Shown: positions 24,468 through 32,322, counted from the stretch's first letter. The stretch: DNA of 35,260 nt from Lactobacillus psittaci DSM 15354 (GCF_000425905.1 NZ_AUEI01000011.1:1-35260); one strand, 5' to 3'. The notes: generated by a model not told the origin, from the letters alone. Numbers and translations: made by a program.

Positions 24468-25058
24468 TTGAGAAAGAAACTTTTTGCAATTGCTGTTATT
24501 TTCGGCTTATTTTCAGTAATTTGTTCATTGGCATTTCCAAATATAAAGTTTGAAAATCAACCTACTCAAGTTAAGGTTTCGCGCAAAGCTAAAAAGGTTG
24601 AATCGCCAAAAAGTAAGCCTAAAAAAGTTAAGCAGGCTAAAGCTCCCAAAAAAGAAGTCGCTAAAATTTGGACAAAACAAAAAGACCAAGAACTGACAAA
24701 CTTTATTAATACTTGGGGACCTAAGATAAATCAAAAGTATGATAAATTTGACGGAAAAAATCAGCTAAAAACTTATGCTGGTAGTAGTTTCCCAGATGAT
24801 TTAGCTAAGGCTACTTATAACGGGCAAAAATTACAAATCGCTTGGGATCCAGACTTAAAGCAAAATCTGGCTTATCATATTGTGGCAATTTTCAACCATA
24901 ACGGTACGCATTCTCATATCACTTACTTCTTTATCATTAAAGATAATAATCCGATAATTTTAGTTGATAATAATAGTAGCGCAGAAAAAATATATTTGAC
25001 TAATTCAAATAACAAAGAATTAACTGACTTTTATAATCAATTAATTAAAGCTAAGTAA
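24468..25058 (+). CDS. Exported or membrane-anchored protein with DUF4767-like domain
   Basis: 196 residues from a TTG (24468), with GGAGG (24456-24460) 7 bases upstream; no ATG or GTG fits. An N-terminal hydrophobic segment (about 5-24, LFAIAVIFGLFSVICSLAF) is followed by a very Lys-rich linker (about 36-68), then a C-terminal domain opening with WTKQKDQELTNFINTWGPKI and containing YDKFDG and FFIIKDNNPIILVDNN, the pattern of the Lactobacillales DUF4767 family. The Cys in the helix is preceded by Ile rather than a small residue, so a lipobox is unlikely and the helix probably anchors the protein. It lies 29 bases after glyA and may be co-transcribed with it. Function unknown. Confidence 0.75.
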   Translation: MRKKLFAIAVIFGLFSVICSLAFPNIKFENQPTQVKVSRKAKKVESPKSKPKKVKQAKAPKKEVAKIWTKQKDQELTNFINTWGPKINQKYDKFDGKNQLKTYAGSSFPDDLAKATYNGQKLQIAWDPDLKQNLAYHIVAIFNHNGTHSHITYFFIIKDNNPIILVDNNSSAEKIYLTNSNNKELTDFYNQLIKAK

Positions 25059-25086
25059 AGCAAGCAACAAGAGTGCTTGCTTTTTT
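25058..25086. terminator. Terminator between convergent genes
   Basis: AAGCAAGCA (25058-25066) pairs with TGCTTGCTT (25074-25082), followed by a T run. It serves the plus-strand gene and perhaps the opposing gene ending at 25085. Confidence 0.85.
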
Positions 25087-25909
25087 AAATGCTTTGATAA
25101 AGCTTTGAGTCATAGCGACTAGTTATGAGATATTTCGTAACTTCTTCAGGATTAAGTTGGACGAGATTAGTTTGTGACTGGATGGTTTCAGTTTGAACTT
25201 CTAAGCGAATAGCACCGATTTCTTTTAGACAAAGTAATTCCGTCAGTGGATCATCAATGCTAGCATGAAGGGTGAGATTAAATGATCCGTTTTCAGATTT
25301 ATTAATTATGCGTTGGTGCTTGAGAGTAACTAGCCGAGCTGATTCAACCTTTTGCTGCTGTAACTGATAGTCGATTGCAAATTGAAGATATTTATCTTGT
25401 TTCGCTAGTTCAATGGGGTCAATATTAAGATTAGTTGTCAGTGGGTCAGCATTCATCGCACCAGTAACAAAGTGAAAGTCAATTAGGGCGTGATTATTTC
25501 GAATTAATTGAGCGTTAAAGTAGTGCTTTAAACGTCCCTTTTCTTCTTCAAAATTAATTTTCTGAGCTAATTTAAGAGGTAAGCAATGATTTTTATGTCC
25601 TACTATCAAGGCAGCTTCAGCTCCGCTACCAGCAGTAAAAGCGGCTAAAGGATAAACTCCGATAAGTTGATTTAAACTAGCTAAAGTTGAAAAAGCAACA
25701 AAAGTAAATGGCTCCGCATAAGAAGCGGTTTTAATCTTACTTATTTCTAGATAAATTATGGGTTCTTCTAATTGTAAAGGTGCGGGAAGCAGGCGCGCTA
25801 ACAGCTGCTCGGGAGCGAGGTAGGCAGCAAGATAACTGACTTTAGATACAGATAGAGGATTATTAGTAAAGTTGACTACATCCTGCTTTTTTAAAAGATA
25901 ACTAGGCAT
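25085..25909 (-). CDS. Acetoacetate-decarboxylase-fold protein lacking the expected catalytic lysine
   Basis: 274 residues, cytoplasmic. It follows the acetoacetate decarboxylase family along its length: LAPEQLLARLLPAPLQLEEP (about 31-50) corresponds to the substrate-pocket entry, EAALIVGHKNHCLPLKLAQ (about 96-114) to the active-site turn, and the GAIRLEV segment to the last core strand. In classical decarboxylase the turn reads G-R-E-x-x-x-Y-P-K-K-L, and the first lysine forms the Schiff base. Here it reads P-L-K-L, so that lysine is replaced by leucine and only the second is kept. Related family members act as aldolases, hydratases or dehydratases rather than decarboxylases. It has a good promoter and AAAGGAGGA as SD. 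The substrate is unknown. Confidence 0.68.
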   Translation of the reverse strand: MPSYLLKKQDVVNFTNNPLSVSKVSYLAAYLAPEQLLARLLPAPLQLEEPIIYLEISKIKTASYAEPFTFVAFSTLASLNQLIGVYPLAAFTAGSGAEAALIVGHKNHCLPLKLAQKINFEEEKGRLKHYFNAQLIRNNHALIDFHFVTGAMNADPLTTNLNIDPIELAKQDKYLQFAIDYQLQQQKVESARLVTLKHQRIINKSENGSFNLTLHASIDDPLTELLCLKEIGAIRLEVQTETIQSQTNLVQLNPEEVTKYLITSRYDSKLYQSI

Positions 25910-25926
25910 GATACTCCTCCTTTCGT

Positions 25927-25955
25927 GTTATAGAGTATTTTCACCTTGATTGTAA
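25927..25955 (-). promoter_or_regulatory. Promoter of the acetoacetate-decarboxylase-fold gene
   Basis: On the minus strand: TTACAA (complement of 25950-25955), a 17-base spacer and TATAAC (complement of 25927-25932), just ahead of AAAGGAGGA and the ATG at 25909. Confidence 0.65.
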
Positions 25956-26066
25956 TCTCTTTCACAAGCAGAATAAAATATTACGCTTAGTTAATTTGTA
26001 GCCAAAAACGCAGACGAAATAAGTATTTAAATTAAGAGCATATTAGATGACTTTTAGAAAAAGGCG

Positions 26067-26239
26067 TGATACTATGAAAGTGTCCACAAGGATAATGTGG
26101 ATAGGTGTTTTTAACATATTTTTCGTTTCATTTTTTTCATTTCATATACGTTTTATATTTTTAAATCACCTCCTTTCTATATTATTACTTAAACTTTAAT
26201 TCCTCAGACTGCTACTAGCCCAAGTAGCAGTCTTTTTTT
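26067..26239 (+). ncRNA. Putative small RNA with anti-Shine-Dalgarno segment
   Basis: A gene-free transcription unit. An extended -10 (TGATACTAT, 26067-26075) predicts a start near 26082. The RNA would open with a hairpin (TCCACA 26083-26088 / TGTGGA 26096-26101), continue through a U-rich stretch, carry ATCACCTCCTTTCTA (26165-26179), and end in a strong terminator (26207-26239). That 15-mer matches the anti-SD region at the 3' end of Firmicutes 16S rRNA as I know it, so the RNA could pair with Shine-Dalgarno sequences. Read on the minus strand it is an SD, but no ATG, GTG or TTG lies at the right distance. A 41-codon ORF (26074-26199) begins inside the -10 and is probably not translated. No known RNA family recognised. 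Confidence 0.45.
26207..26239 (+). terminator. Strong terminator with no annotated gene before it
   Basis: An 11-bp stem AGACTGCTACT / AGTAGCAGTCT followed by seven T. The plus-strand gene before it ended at 25058 and has its own terminator, so this one implies a separate short transcript. Confidence 0.9.
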
Positions 26240-26268
26240 GCTATAATTTAGACAAAGAGGAAAACAAA

Positions 26269-26784
26269 ATGGATGAATTTAAGTTAAACAAGCAAATTTA
26301 TTTAATACAAGCAAGTGTAGTTACTTATCCAGCAGATGTGATTGTAAATGCTGCTAATTCTGCTTTAGCTGGTGGCGGAGGAGTTGATGGTGCCATTCAC
26401 CAAGCAGCTGGACCTCAGCTTGCCCAAGCCTGCCAAAAACTAGGTGGATGCAAAACGGGTATGGCTAAAATCACTCCTAGCTTTAATTTGAAAACATGCA
26501 AAGCAATTATTCATGCAGTTGGCCCAGTATATCGCTTGAGCTCTAATCCCGAGCATGAATTAGCTAGTACATATTTGCAAAGTTTAAAATTAGCAGATGA
26601 ACATGGTTTTAAGTCTATCGCTTTTTGTTCAATTTCAACTGGTGTTTATGGCTTTCCAATTAAAAAAGCAGCAGAAATTGCTTTGACTGTCTGTCAAAAA
26701 TGGATAAAAACACATCCGAATATGAAAATTATCTTTTGTTGCTATCGGCAAAAAGAATATCAAGCCTACAGAGAGTTGGTATAG
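26269..26784 (+). CDS. Macrodomain protein (ADP-ribose / O-acetyl-ADP-ribose hydrolase family)
   Basis: 171 residues, the whole being one macrodomain. VIVNAANSALAGGGGVDGAIHQAAG (about 24-48) holds the NAAN and GGGG-V-D signature that binds ADP-ribose; the conserved Asn and Asp are catalytic in YmdB-type deacetylases. CKAIIHAVGP and the SISTGVYGFPI loop (about 125-135) complete the pocket. Members remove O-acetyl groups from O-acetyl-ADP-ribose or ADP-ribose from proteins. AGAGGA (about 26256-26261) is the SD and TATAAT (26242-26247) the likely -10. No sirtuin or ADP-ribosyltransferase gene lies beside it. The C terminus (CCYRQKEYQAYREL) is normal for the family. Confidence 0.92.
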   Translation: MDEFKLNKQIYLIQASVVTYPADVIVNAANSALAGGGGVDGAIHQAAGPQLAQACQKLGGCKTGMAKITPSFNLKTCKAIIHAVGPVYRLSSNPEHELASTYLQSLKLADEHGFKSIAFCSISTGVYGFPIKKAAEIALTVCQKWIKTHPNMKIIFCCYRQKEYQAYRELV

Positions 26785-26799
26785 ACACCCTTGCCTTTC

Positions 26800-26828
26800 T
26801 TGACTCATTCTTATTTTTTTCTTATAAT
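26800..26828 (+). promoter_or_regulatory. Promoter of the POT peptide transporter
   Basis: TTGACT (26800-26805), a 17-base spacer and TATAAT (26823-26828): near consensus. Just downstream, CCATATTG (26831-26838) and CAATATGG (26864-26871) are inverted and enclose a second dyad GTTTC/GAAAC (26840-26855). The right arm touches the Shine-Dalgarno GGAAGGA (26870-26876). Confidence 0.85.
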
Positions 26829-26883
26829 TGCCATATTGTGTTTCTTTTTAGAAACAGGATAATCAATATGGAAGGATTCATTT

Positions 26884-28377
26884 ATGAATAGTAAAGATAA
26901 GACCTTTTTTGGACAACCAAGAGGGTTAGCAACACTGTTTTATACAGTAATGTGGGAACGTTTCAGCTACTATGGTATGCGGGCAATCCTACTATTTTAC
27001 ATGTATTACGGAATTAAGGCCGGCGGTTTAGGAATGAACCCAACATTGGCAGCAAGTGTGATGTCAATTTATGGTTCATTAGTATATATTTCAACTATTG
27101 CCGGTGGTTGGTTAGCCGACCGTGTATGGGGAGCACATCGAACTACCTTTATTGGTGGGGTGCTGATTATGCTAGGGCACATTAGTTTATCACTTCCGTT
27201 TAGAGAAATTGGCTTATTCTTATCAATTGCTTTTATCGTAATGGGAAGTGGTTTGTTAAACCCAGCAGCTAGTGCAATGGTTGGTGACTTGTACGACGAT
27301 AATGATAATCGGCGTGATGCTGGTTTTTCACTTTTTGTTTTCGGTATTAACCTGGGTGCAGTGATTGCCCCAATTGCAGTTCCATGGGCATCTTCTGGTT
27401 TTGGTGCAAACCTATTTTTAGATGGTCATACCAATAACTTCCACGCAGGATTTATCTTAGCTGCGATTGGGATGCTCCTTGGACTTATTCAATATAGCGT
27501 AACTGGTAGAAAGTATTTATCTAAAGAGGACTTTAAACCAGGAGATCCACTAACTAAAGCAGAGTTAAATGCGGTAATTCGCAAGTCTTTGTTGGGTGTC
27601 TTAATCTTAGTGGCTATTTTAGCAGGGATGTTCTTCTTTAAGTCATTAACTATTGATAACATTGTTAACTTAATTACTGTCATTGCAATTTTGATGCCAG
27701 TTGTATATTTCTGGATGATGTTAACTAGTGATAAAGTTACCAAGTTAGAAAAAAGTCGTGTTATTGCCTACATTCCACTATTTATCGCAGCTGCAATTTT
27801 CTGGGGAATTGAAGAATCAGGTTCAACTATTTTAGCGCTATTTGCTGCTAATCGTACTGTTTTACATATTGGTGGTTGGCACTTTCAAGCAGCCAATTTC
27901 CAATTACTTAATCCATTATTTATTATGATTTTAACGCCAGTCTTTGTTGCATTATGGAACAACTGGAAGAAGCAACCTTCAGCACCAGCAAAATTTGCCG
28001 GAGCGCTTGTATTTGCTGGTTTGTCATATATTTGGATGGCAATTCCTGGTATTTTGTTTGGAACAGCAGGCAGAGTAAGTCCATTATGGCTTGTTGGTTC
28101 ATGGTTCATTGTCGAAATCGGTGAAATGCTTAACTCACCAATTGGGTTATCGACTACAACTAAGCTTGCTCCAGTAGCTTTTAAGTCACAGATGATGTCA
28201 CTTTGGTACATGGCAGATTCAGTTGGTCAAGCTGTAACCGCTCAAACTGTTAAATTATATACTCCTGGTACTGAAGTACAATACTTCATCGGTGTTGGGG
28301 CAGTGAGTGTTATTTTCGGAATTATTTTAATGTTCTTAGTTAAACGAATTCACGGCCTCATGCAAGGAGTAGATTAA
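26884..28377 (+). CDS. dtpT: POT/PTR2 family proton-dependent di-/tripeptide transporter
   Basis: 497 residues with about 14 membrane helices. Family signatures are evident: WERFSYYGMRAILLFYMYY in helix 1 holds the E-R-F-x-x-Y-G motif for proton coupling; GGWLADRVWGAHRT (about 79-92) is the PTR2 loop signature; and FSLFVFGINLGAVIAP lies in helix 5. EIGEMLNSPIGLS near 417 corresponds to the helix-10/11 gate. It imports small peptides with protons, central to nitrogen supply in amino-acid-auxotrophic lactobacilli. It has a strong promoter of its own with an inverted repeat at the start of the leader, which may regulate it. Length and motifs are complete. Confidence 0.93.
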   Translation: MNSKDKTFFGQPRGLATLFYTVMWERFSYYGMRAILLFYMYYGIKAGGLGMNPTLAASVMSIYGSLVYISTIAGGWLADRVWGAHRTTFIGGVLIMLGHISLSLPFREIGLFLSIAFIVMGSGLLNPAASAMVGDLYDDNDNRRDAGFSLFVFGINLGAVIAPIAVPWASSGFGANLFLDGHTNNFHAGFILAAIGMLLGLIQYSVTGRKYLSKEDFKPGDPLTKAELNAVIRKSLLGVLILVAILAGMFFFKSLTIDNIVNLITVIAILMPVVYFWMMLTSDKVTKLEKSRVIAYIPLFIAAAIFWGIEESGSTILALFAANRTVLHIGGWHFQAANFQLLNPLFIMILTPVFVALWNNWKKQPSAPAKFAGALVFAGLSYIWMAIPGILFGTAGRVSPLWLVGSWFIVEIGEMLNSPIGLSTTTKLAPVAFKSQMMSLWYMADSVGQAVTAQTVKLYTPGTEVQYFIGVGAVSVIFGIILMFLVKRIHGLMQGVD

Positions 28378-28382
28378 AAAGA

Positions 28383-28423
28383 AAAAAGCTCAACCTGGTC
28401 TTTTAAACTAGGTTGAGCTTTTT
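28383..28423. terminator. Bidirectional terminator between dtpT and prsA
   Basis: AAAAAGCTCAACCT (28383-28396) and AGGTTGAGCTTTTT (28410-28423) form a 14-bp stem with T runs on both strands. Confidence 0.92.
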
Positions 28424-28437
28424 ACGTTTACTTGCTA

Positions 28438-29349
28438 TTAGTTAGCAGTGTTAGTGGTTGTAGTGGAACTGGTTGACATGTATGAAGAAAGAACATTCTT
28501 TAAGTCGTTGTCCTTGATAGATACATCAGCTCTCTTCAATACAGTTCTGATTACACTTTGCATAGTTGAAGTGTTTTGTTCCATTGATTGGTAGATTTGT
28601 TCATCAATTTGCTTCTTGTGATCAGCAAACTTACCCTTTGATGGGTGCTTAATCATCTTGATAATTTCGTATCCAGATTGAGTCTTAACTGGAGTAGTAG
28701 TATATTCACCATTCTTAAGCTTGAAAGCAGCAGTCTTGAAATCTGAATCTAAAGTAGTATCAGTAGAATCGAATGAAGGTAACTTGCCACCTTTATTCTT
28801 AGTAGCTGAATCAGTTGAGTACTTCTTAGCTAAATCAGAAAAACTAGTACCACTCTTTAATTGCTTAATAATGTCTTTAGCAGTATCTTCTTTTGATACA
28901 AGAATGTGAGCAACAGTAACTTTAGGTTGGTAACTCTTCCAAGCCTTTTGTTCTTGCTTAGCAGAAATCTTCTTAATATCTTTCAAAGCTGCAACTGTTA
29001 ACAAGTTGGTTTCTAAGTTCTTCTTGAATGAAGAAGTAGTGTATCCATTTTGTTCAAGAGCTGCTTCAAATTGTGAACCATATTGCTTCTTGTAATTGTT
29101 GTATTCTTTATTAACTTCTTTTTGGCTAACTTTCTTGCCATATTGTTGCTTTAAAGCACGGTAGATAATCATGTTAGCTAAGGTAGTTTTACCAGCTTGA
29201 GAAGACTTAAGTTCTTTGTAGTATTCATCTTGGGTAATCTTGCCACCTTTGTAGTTAACAAGAGTTGCACTACTTGAGCAAGCAGTAGCAGTTAATGCAA
29301 TACCTGCTACAGCAACAAGGGCTGCAGCTTTTTTCAAATATTTATTCAT
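28438..29349 (-). CDS. prsA: PrsA-type foldase lipoprotein (peptidyl-prolyl isomerase)
   Basis: 303 residues. A lipoprotein signal peptide (KKAAALVAVAGIALTATAC) gives Cys24 as the lipidated residue, so the protein sits on the outer face of the membrane. Residues about 30-140 form the PrsA N-terminal helical chaperone part (ITQDEYYKELKSS, KQQYGKKVSQKEVNKEYNNY). A parvulin domain (about 142-235) starts at VTVAHILVSKEDTA and contains FSDLAKKYSTDSATKNKGGKLPSF and TQSGYEIIKM. The C-terminal tail is Ser/Thr-rich. It assists folding of exported proteins after translocation, probably including the large surface proteins here. Its own promoter (extended -10 TGCTATATT, complement of 29391-29399) and terminator make it a single-gene unit. 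Confidence 0.95.
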   Translation of the reverse strand: MNKYLKKAAALVAVAGIALTATACSSSATLVNYKGGKITQDEYYKELKSSQAGKTTLANMIIYRALKQQYGKKVSQKEVNKEYNNYKKQYGSQFEAALEQNGYTTSSFKKNLETNLLTVAALKDIKKISAKQEQKAWKSYQPKVTVAHILVSKEDTAKDIIKQLKSGTSFSDLAKKYSTDSATKNKGGKLPSFDSTDTTLDSDFKTAAFKLKNGEYTTTPVKTQSGYEIIKMIKHPSKGKFADHKKQIDEQIYQSMEQNTSTMQSVIRTVLKRADVSIKDNDLKNVLSSYMSTSSTTTTNTAN

Positions 29350-29390
29350 AAAAATAAAATCTCCACATCCTTAAAATATTACTGTCATAT

Positions 29391-29399
29391 AATATAGCA
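29391..29399 (-). promoter_or_regulatory. Extended -10 of prsA
   Basis: On the minus strand TGC-TATATT lies about 42 bases before the prsA ATG. No clear -35. The region 29350-29492 otherwise shows only AT-rich sequence. Confidence 0.45.
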
Positions 29400-29492
29400 T
29401 AAAAAGTTATATATGTTTTTGAAAATAGATAAATTCACAAAAAATTCATAACTTCTTAAATACTACTTTACAAATATTTTTAAAATACAAAG

Positions 29493-29526
29493 ATAGCAAA
29501 AGCTTTGTTGTCTTTGCTTTTGCTAT
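29493..29526 (-). terminator. Terminator of the hit-yhaH operon
   Basis: A perfect 11-bp stem (ATAGCAAAAGC / GCTTTTGCTAT) 10 bases beyond the minus-strand stop at 29536. The T tract on that strand is interrupted (CTTTGTATTTT). Confidence 0.75.
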
Positions 29527-29535
29527 GCAATTAGA

Positions 29536-29883
29536 TTATTCATTTTGAAACTGACGGTTTATTTTTACTGCTTCATTTTTGAATTTTTCGGTTTCACTCT
29601 TTAACTCAGCAACTTGATTACTTAAACTTGATTGAAAGTTTGAGGTTTTGCTCTTGATTTCATCAATTGCATCTTGTGCAATTGGACTAGCTGCTTGTAG
29701 AGCTGCTAAATTTTCTTTAACTCTAGCTAAACTATTTGAAAAGTCATTTGCATCACTAGCAGTGCCATCTAGATAATCCTTAACATCATCTCTTAAACGA
29801 CGATCATTTTCATCAGTTGGAAGTAAACTTGCAGCTACACCGACAGCTGCACCAATTAATAAACCAAATCCGAAAGCTTTCAT
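29536..29883 (-). CDS. YtxH/YhaH-like membrane-anchored coiled-coil protein
   Basis: 115 residues. An N-terminal Gly/Ala-rich membrane segment (FGFGLLIGAAVGVAASLL, about 4-21) of the YtxH type is followed by a long charged helical region (about 28-112) with heptad character, predicted coiled coil (LSNQVAELKSETEKFKNEAV). It is 21 bases downstream of hit and shares its transcript. In Bacillus, yhaH stands in the same place beside hit, ecsAB and prsA, which supports the assignment. Function is not well defined; YtxH proteins are often stress-related. Confidence 0.75.
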   Translation of the reverse strand: MKAFGFGLLIGAAVGVAASLLPTDENDRRLRDDVKDYLDGTASDANDFSNSLARVKENLAALQAASPIAQDAIDEIKSKTSNFQSSLSNQVAELKSETEKFKNEAVKINRQFQNE

Positions 29884-29904
29884 TATTATTACCTCTTTAC
29901 TTTA

Positions 29905-30336
29905 TTAAAATTGCTTTCTAATCGCACTTGCAATTGCTTCGTATTTTTCTGGTGTATAATCATCAGCGTTATTGCGTGTAGCAATTTTGAAACCATCATT
30001 TTCAAAACGTGGAATCAAGTGAACGTGCGAGTGCATAACTATTTGATCAGCAGAAGCGCCATTATTTACGCCAACATTCATTCCAGTAATTCTAGGGTCA
30101 GCCTTCTTAATTGCTTTAGCGATTACTGGGATATATTGAAGATATTTTGCAGCATCTTCTTGACTATAATCAAAGAAGTTAATGATATGCTTTTTAGGCA
30201 CCATTAAGGTGTGGCCTGGATTAACTTGAGAAATATCCAAAAAGGCATAAACATCGTCATTTTCAAAGACTTTGTAACTTGGAACCTCTCCTTTGATAAT
30301 TTTGCAGAATAAACAATTGTCATCTAATTGGTTCAT
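29905..30336 (-). CDS. hit: HIT-family nucleotide hydrolase
   Basis: 143 residues, a complete HIT protein. CLFCKIIKGEVPS (about 8-20) has the zinc-binding CxxC found in many members. HTLMVPKKHIINFFDYS lies mid-protein, and MHSHVHLIPRF (about 113-123) is the H-x-H-x-H histidine triad, whose middle His is the nucleophile that attacks the alpha-phosphate of AMP-lysine or dinucleotide substrates. Cytoplasmic; physiological substrate unknown. It is divergent from ecsA with 83 bases between, as in Bacillus. AAGGAGCG upstream of the ATG (complement of about 30345-30352) is the SD. Confidence 0.95.
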   Translation of the reverse strand: MNQLDDNCLFCKIIKGEVPSYKVFENDDVYAFLDISQVNPGHTLMVPKKHIINFFDYSQEDAAKYLQYIPVIAKAIKKADPRITGMNVGVNNGASADQIVMHSHVHLIPRFENDGFKIATRNNADDYTPEKYEAIASAIRKQF

Positions 30337-30419
30337 TTAGATTCGCTCCTTTAATCTTTAGTTATCCCTACTGTTCATGTTATCATAATTACGAGTTTAA
30401 CTAATAAGGAAAATTATTT

Positions 30420-31163
30420 ATGACATTAAAAATTAACAATTTAACTGGGGGCTATCATGGAGTCTCAGTTTTAAAAGATTTAAATTTAACCGTTGAAAAA
30501 GGAAAAGCAGTTGCCTTAATTGGACTTAATGGTGCAGGGAAATCCACAACCATTAAACATATTTTAGGTTTATTGCGTCCTCAAAGAGGATATATTGAAT
30601 TAGATGGAATAAAACTGGCACAGGCACCGGAAGCTTTTAAGCAAAAGTTAGCATATATTCCAGAAACTCCAATTTTATATCCTGAATTAACTTTGAAAGA
30701 ACATATTGAATTAACAATCTTGGCTTATCATTTAGATGAGGCAGAAACCTGGAAAAAGGCCAATGACCTTTTAACCAAATTTCGCTTAGATAATAAGCTT
30801 GATTGGTTGCCGATTCACTTTTCTAAAGGGATGAAGCAAAAGGTTATGATTGTATGTGCTTTTTTGGCAGCTAGTGATTTGCTTGTAATTGATGAACCTT
30901 TTACTGGGCTTGATCCACTATCTGCTCTTACTTTAATTGATTTAGTTCAAGAAGCTAAAAATCAAGGAAAAATGATTTTAATTACCAGTCATGTTTTAAG
31001 TGAAGTTCAAGATACTGTCGATCAATTTGCGGTTTTAAATAATAGAAAAATTGAAGTGTGTGGCAGTTTGAATGAAATTAAAGCTCATTATGGCTTGAGT
31101 GAGCAAGATTCATTTGACCAAATTTATCGTGTGTTGAGTAGAGAGCAGGTGCAACATGGATAA
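30420..31163 (+). CDS. ecsA: ABC transporter ATP-binding protein EcsA
   Basis: 247 residues with a full ATPase: Walker A LNGAGKST (about 37-44), Q-loop region AYIPETP, signature FSKGMKQKV (about 139-147), Walker B LLVIDEPFTGLDP (about 159-171) and the switch histidine in ITSHVLSE. The FSKGMKQK signature and the EcsB partner immediately downstream identify it as EcsA. EcsAB in Bacillus and Staphylococcus affects protein secretion, regulated intramembrane proteolysis and export of processed pheromone fragments. The reading frame overlaps ecsB by 8 bases. It is first in an apparent ecsA-ecsB-trmB run. Confidence 0.93.
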   Translation: MTLKINNLTGGYHGVSVLKDLNLTVEKGKAVALIGLNGAGKSTTIKHILGLLRPQRGYIELDGIKLAQAPEAFKQKLAYIPETPILYPELTLKEHIELTILAYHLDEAETWKKANDLLTKFRLDNKLDWLPIHFSKGMKQKVMIVCAFLAASDLLVIDEPFTGLDPLSALTLIDLVQEAKNQGKMILITSHVLSEVQDTVDQFAVLNNRKIEVCGSLNEIKAHYGLSEQDSFDQIYRVLSREQVQHG

Positions 31164-32322
31164 ATTGGCAAAAAAGCGCATGAATGAATCTTTCAAGGTA
31201 AATATGAGCTATCTACGTTTAGTCTTTAATGACTTTTTTGTATTGGCCTTGATTTTTTTATTTGGTGCGTTTATGTATTGGTATGCACAAAATTTAATGC
31301 GCTTGCCCGATAAAATGTGGTTTTATCCTTTGATTTTAGCTTTAATTAGTAGTTTAACAATTATTCCAGGACAAATTGTTACCTATCTTAAAAAAGCTGA
31401 TTTACAATTTTTATTCATTAAAAGTCAAAGTATGAATGAGTATTTTAAGCCACTAAAAAAATATAGCTTAATTTTTCCGAGTATTTTAATTTTATTAGTT
31501 AATGGTATCTTGGCACCTTTTGCCTTATTAAAAGCTGGAGTTAATTCAGTTAGCTTTTTGTGTTTGGTTATTAGTTTGCTTTTAGCTAAGGCAATTTTGC
31601 AAAAAGTTGAAATTCTAAGTTTTGATCTTAGTAAGAATGTGAAAGAACAGTACTTTTTTGTGTTGGCTTTTTTAATTAATATTTTGCAAGCTTATTTTTC
31701 TTGGACTAGTTATTTATATTTGATAATTGAACTTGCTGCACTAATCTTTTTAAGGAAAGTAAGTGTGCTTGATTTTGATTGGGAAAAGGCTTATCAATTT
31801 GAAAAGAATCGTCAAGAGCGGATTTATCTTTTCTATAGTATGTTTACCGATGTTAAAGAATTACGAGTGGTATTTCGCAGACGTAAATATCTGGATGGCA
31901 TTTTAAATCTTCAGAAAACGCAAGATGCTGTACAATTCTTATATTTGCGGGCATTATTTAGAAATCCGGAATATATCGCCTTACTTGGTCGAATGTCAGC
32001 TTTTGCGATTTTATTAGCAATTTTAGTTGCTGATGTTAAATGGGCTACTGGATTAACGATACTAGTGATATTTTTAACGATTTATCAGTTATTGCCACTA
32101 AAACGCATTTATCGTCAACATGTTATGTTTCAATTGCTGCCAGCTAAAAAGAGCAATACACAGTTAATAAAAGTCATTAGTTTTGTGGTTTGGTGCCAAA
32201 TTCTACTCTTGCAAGTAATAAATGTTTTAATATATCATTTTTCTTTAGTAAGTTTTGGTATCTTGCTAGGTGGCGGTGTTTTATTAGGACTATATTTACC
32301 ACTAAAACTGAAAACAAAATAG
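31156..32322 (+). CDS. ecsB: ABC transporter permease EcsB
   Basis: 388 residues, multi-pass membrane protein with hydrophobic segments at about 21-45, 54-75, 103-125, 132-150, 170-205 and several beyond 275. The charged cytoplasmic loop between (FEKNRQERIYLFYSMFTDVKELRVVFRRRKYLDGIL, about 215-250) with its F-Y-x-M-F-T-D-V-x-x-L pattern is typical of EcsB. It forms the membrane channel for EcsA; its ATG lies inside the end of ecsA, so the two are made together. Substrate not certain. Confidence 0.9.
   Translation: MDKLAKKRMNESFKVNMSYLRLVFNDFFVLALIFLFGAFMYWYAQNLMRLPDKMWFYPLILALISSLTIIPGQIVTYLKKADLQFLFIKSQSMNEYFKPLKKYSLIFPSILILLVNGILAPFALLKAGVNSVSFLCLVISLLLAKAILQKVEILSFDLSKNVKEQYFFVLAFLINILQAYFSWTSYLYLIIELAALIFLRKVSVLDFDWEKAYQFEKNRQERIYLFYSMFTDVKELRVVFRRRKYLDGILNLQKTQDAVQFLYLRALFRNPEYIALLGRMSAFAILLAILVADVKWATGLTILVIFLTIYQLLPLKRIYRQHVMFQLLPAKKSNTQLIKVISFVVWCQILLLQVINVLIYHFSLVSFGILLGGGVLLGLYLPLKLKTK

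Noticed and set aside
26081-26104. DnaA-box-like TCCACA/TGTGGA pair
   Set aside because: Best match to TTATCCACA has a mismatch and there is no cluster; the pair is better explained as a hairpin.
26135-26179. Minus-strand mini-ORF after a perfect SD (complement of 26165-26179)
   Set aside because: The SD is excellent, but the first ATG is about 22 bases away and the ORFs are only 2-9 codons long.
26074-26199. 41-codon hydrophobic ORF on the plus strand
   Set aside because: Its ATG overlaps the best -10 box and it has no SD. Its Phe/Leu/Ile-rich composition follows from the U-rich sequence. I treat the region as a putative small RNA, but a toxin peptide is not excluded.
26700-26891. 63-codon plus-strand ORF overlapping the macrodomain and transporter genes
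   Set aside because: It overlaps the macrodomain end, the transporter promoter and its SD; no independent support.
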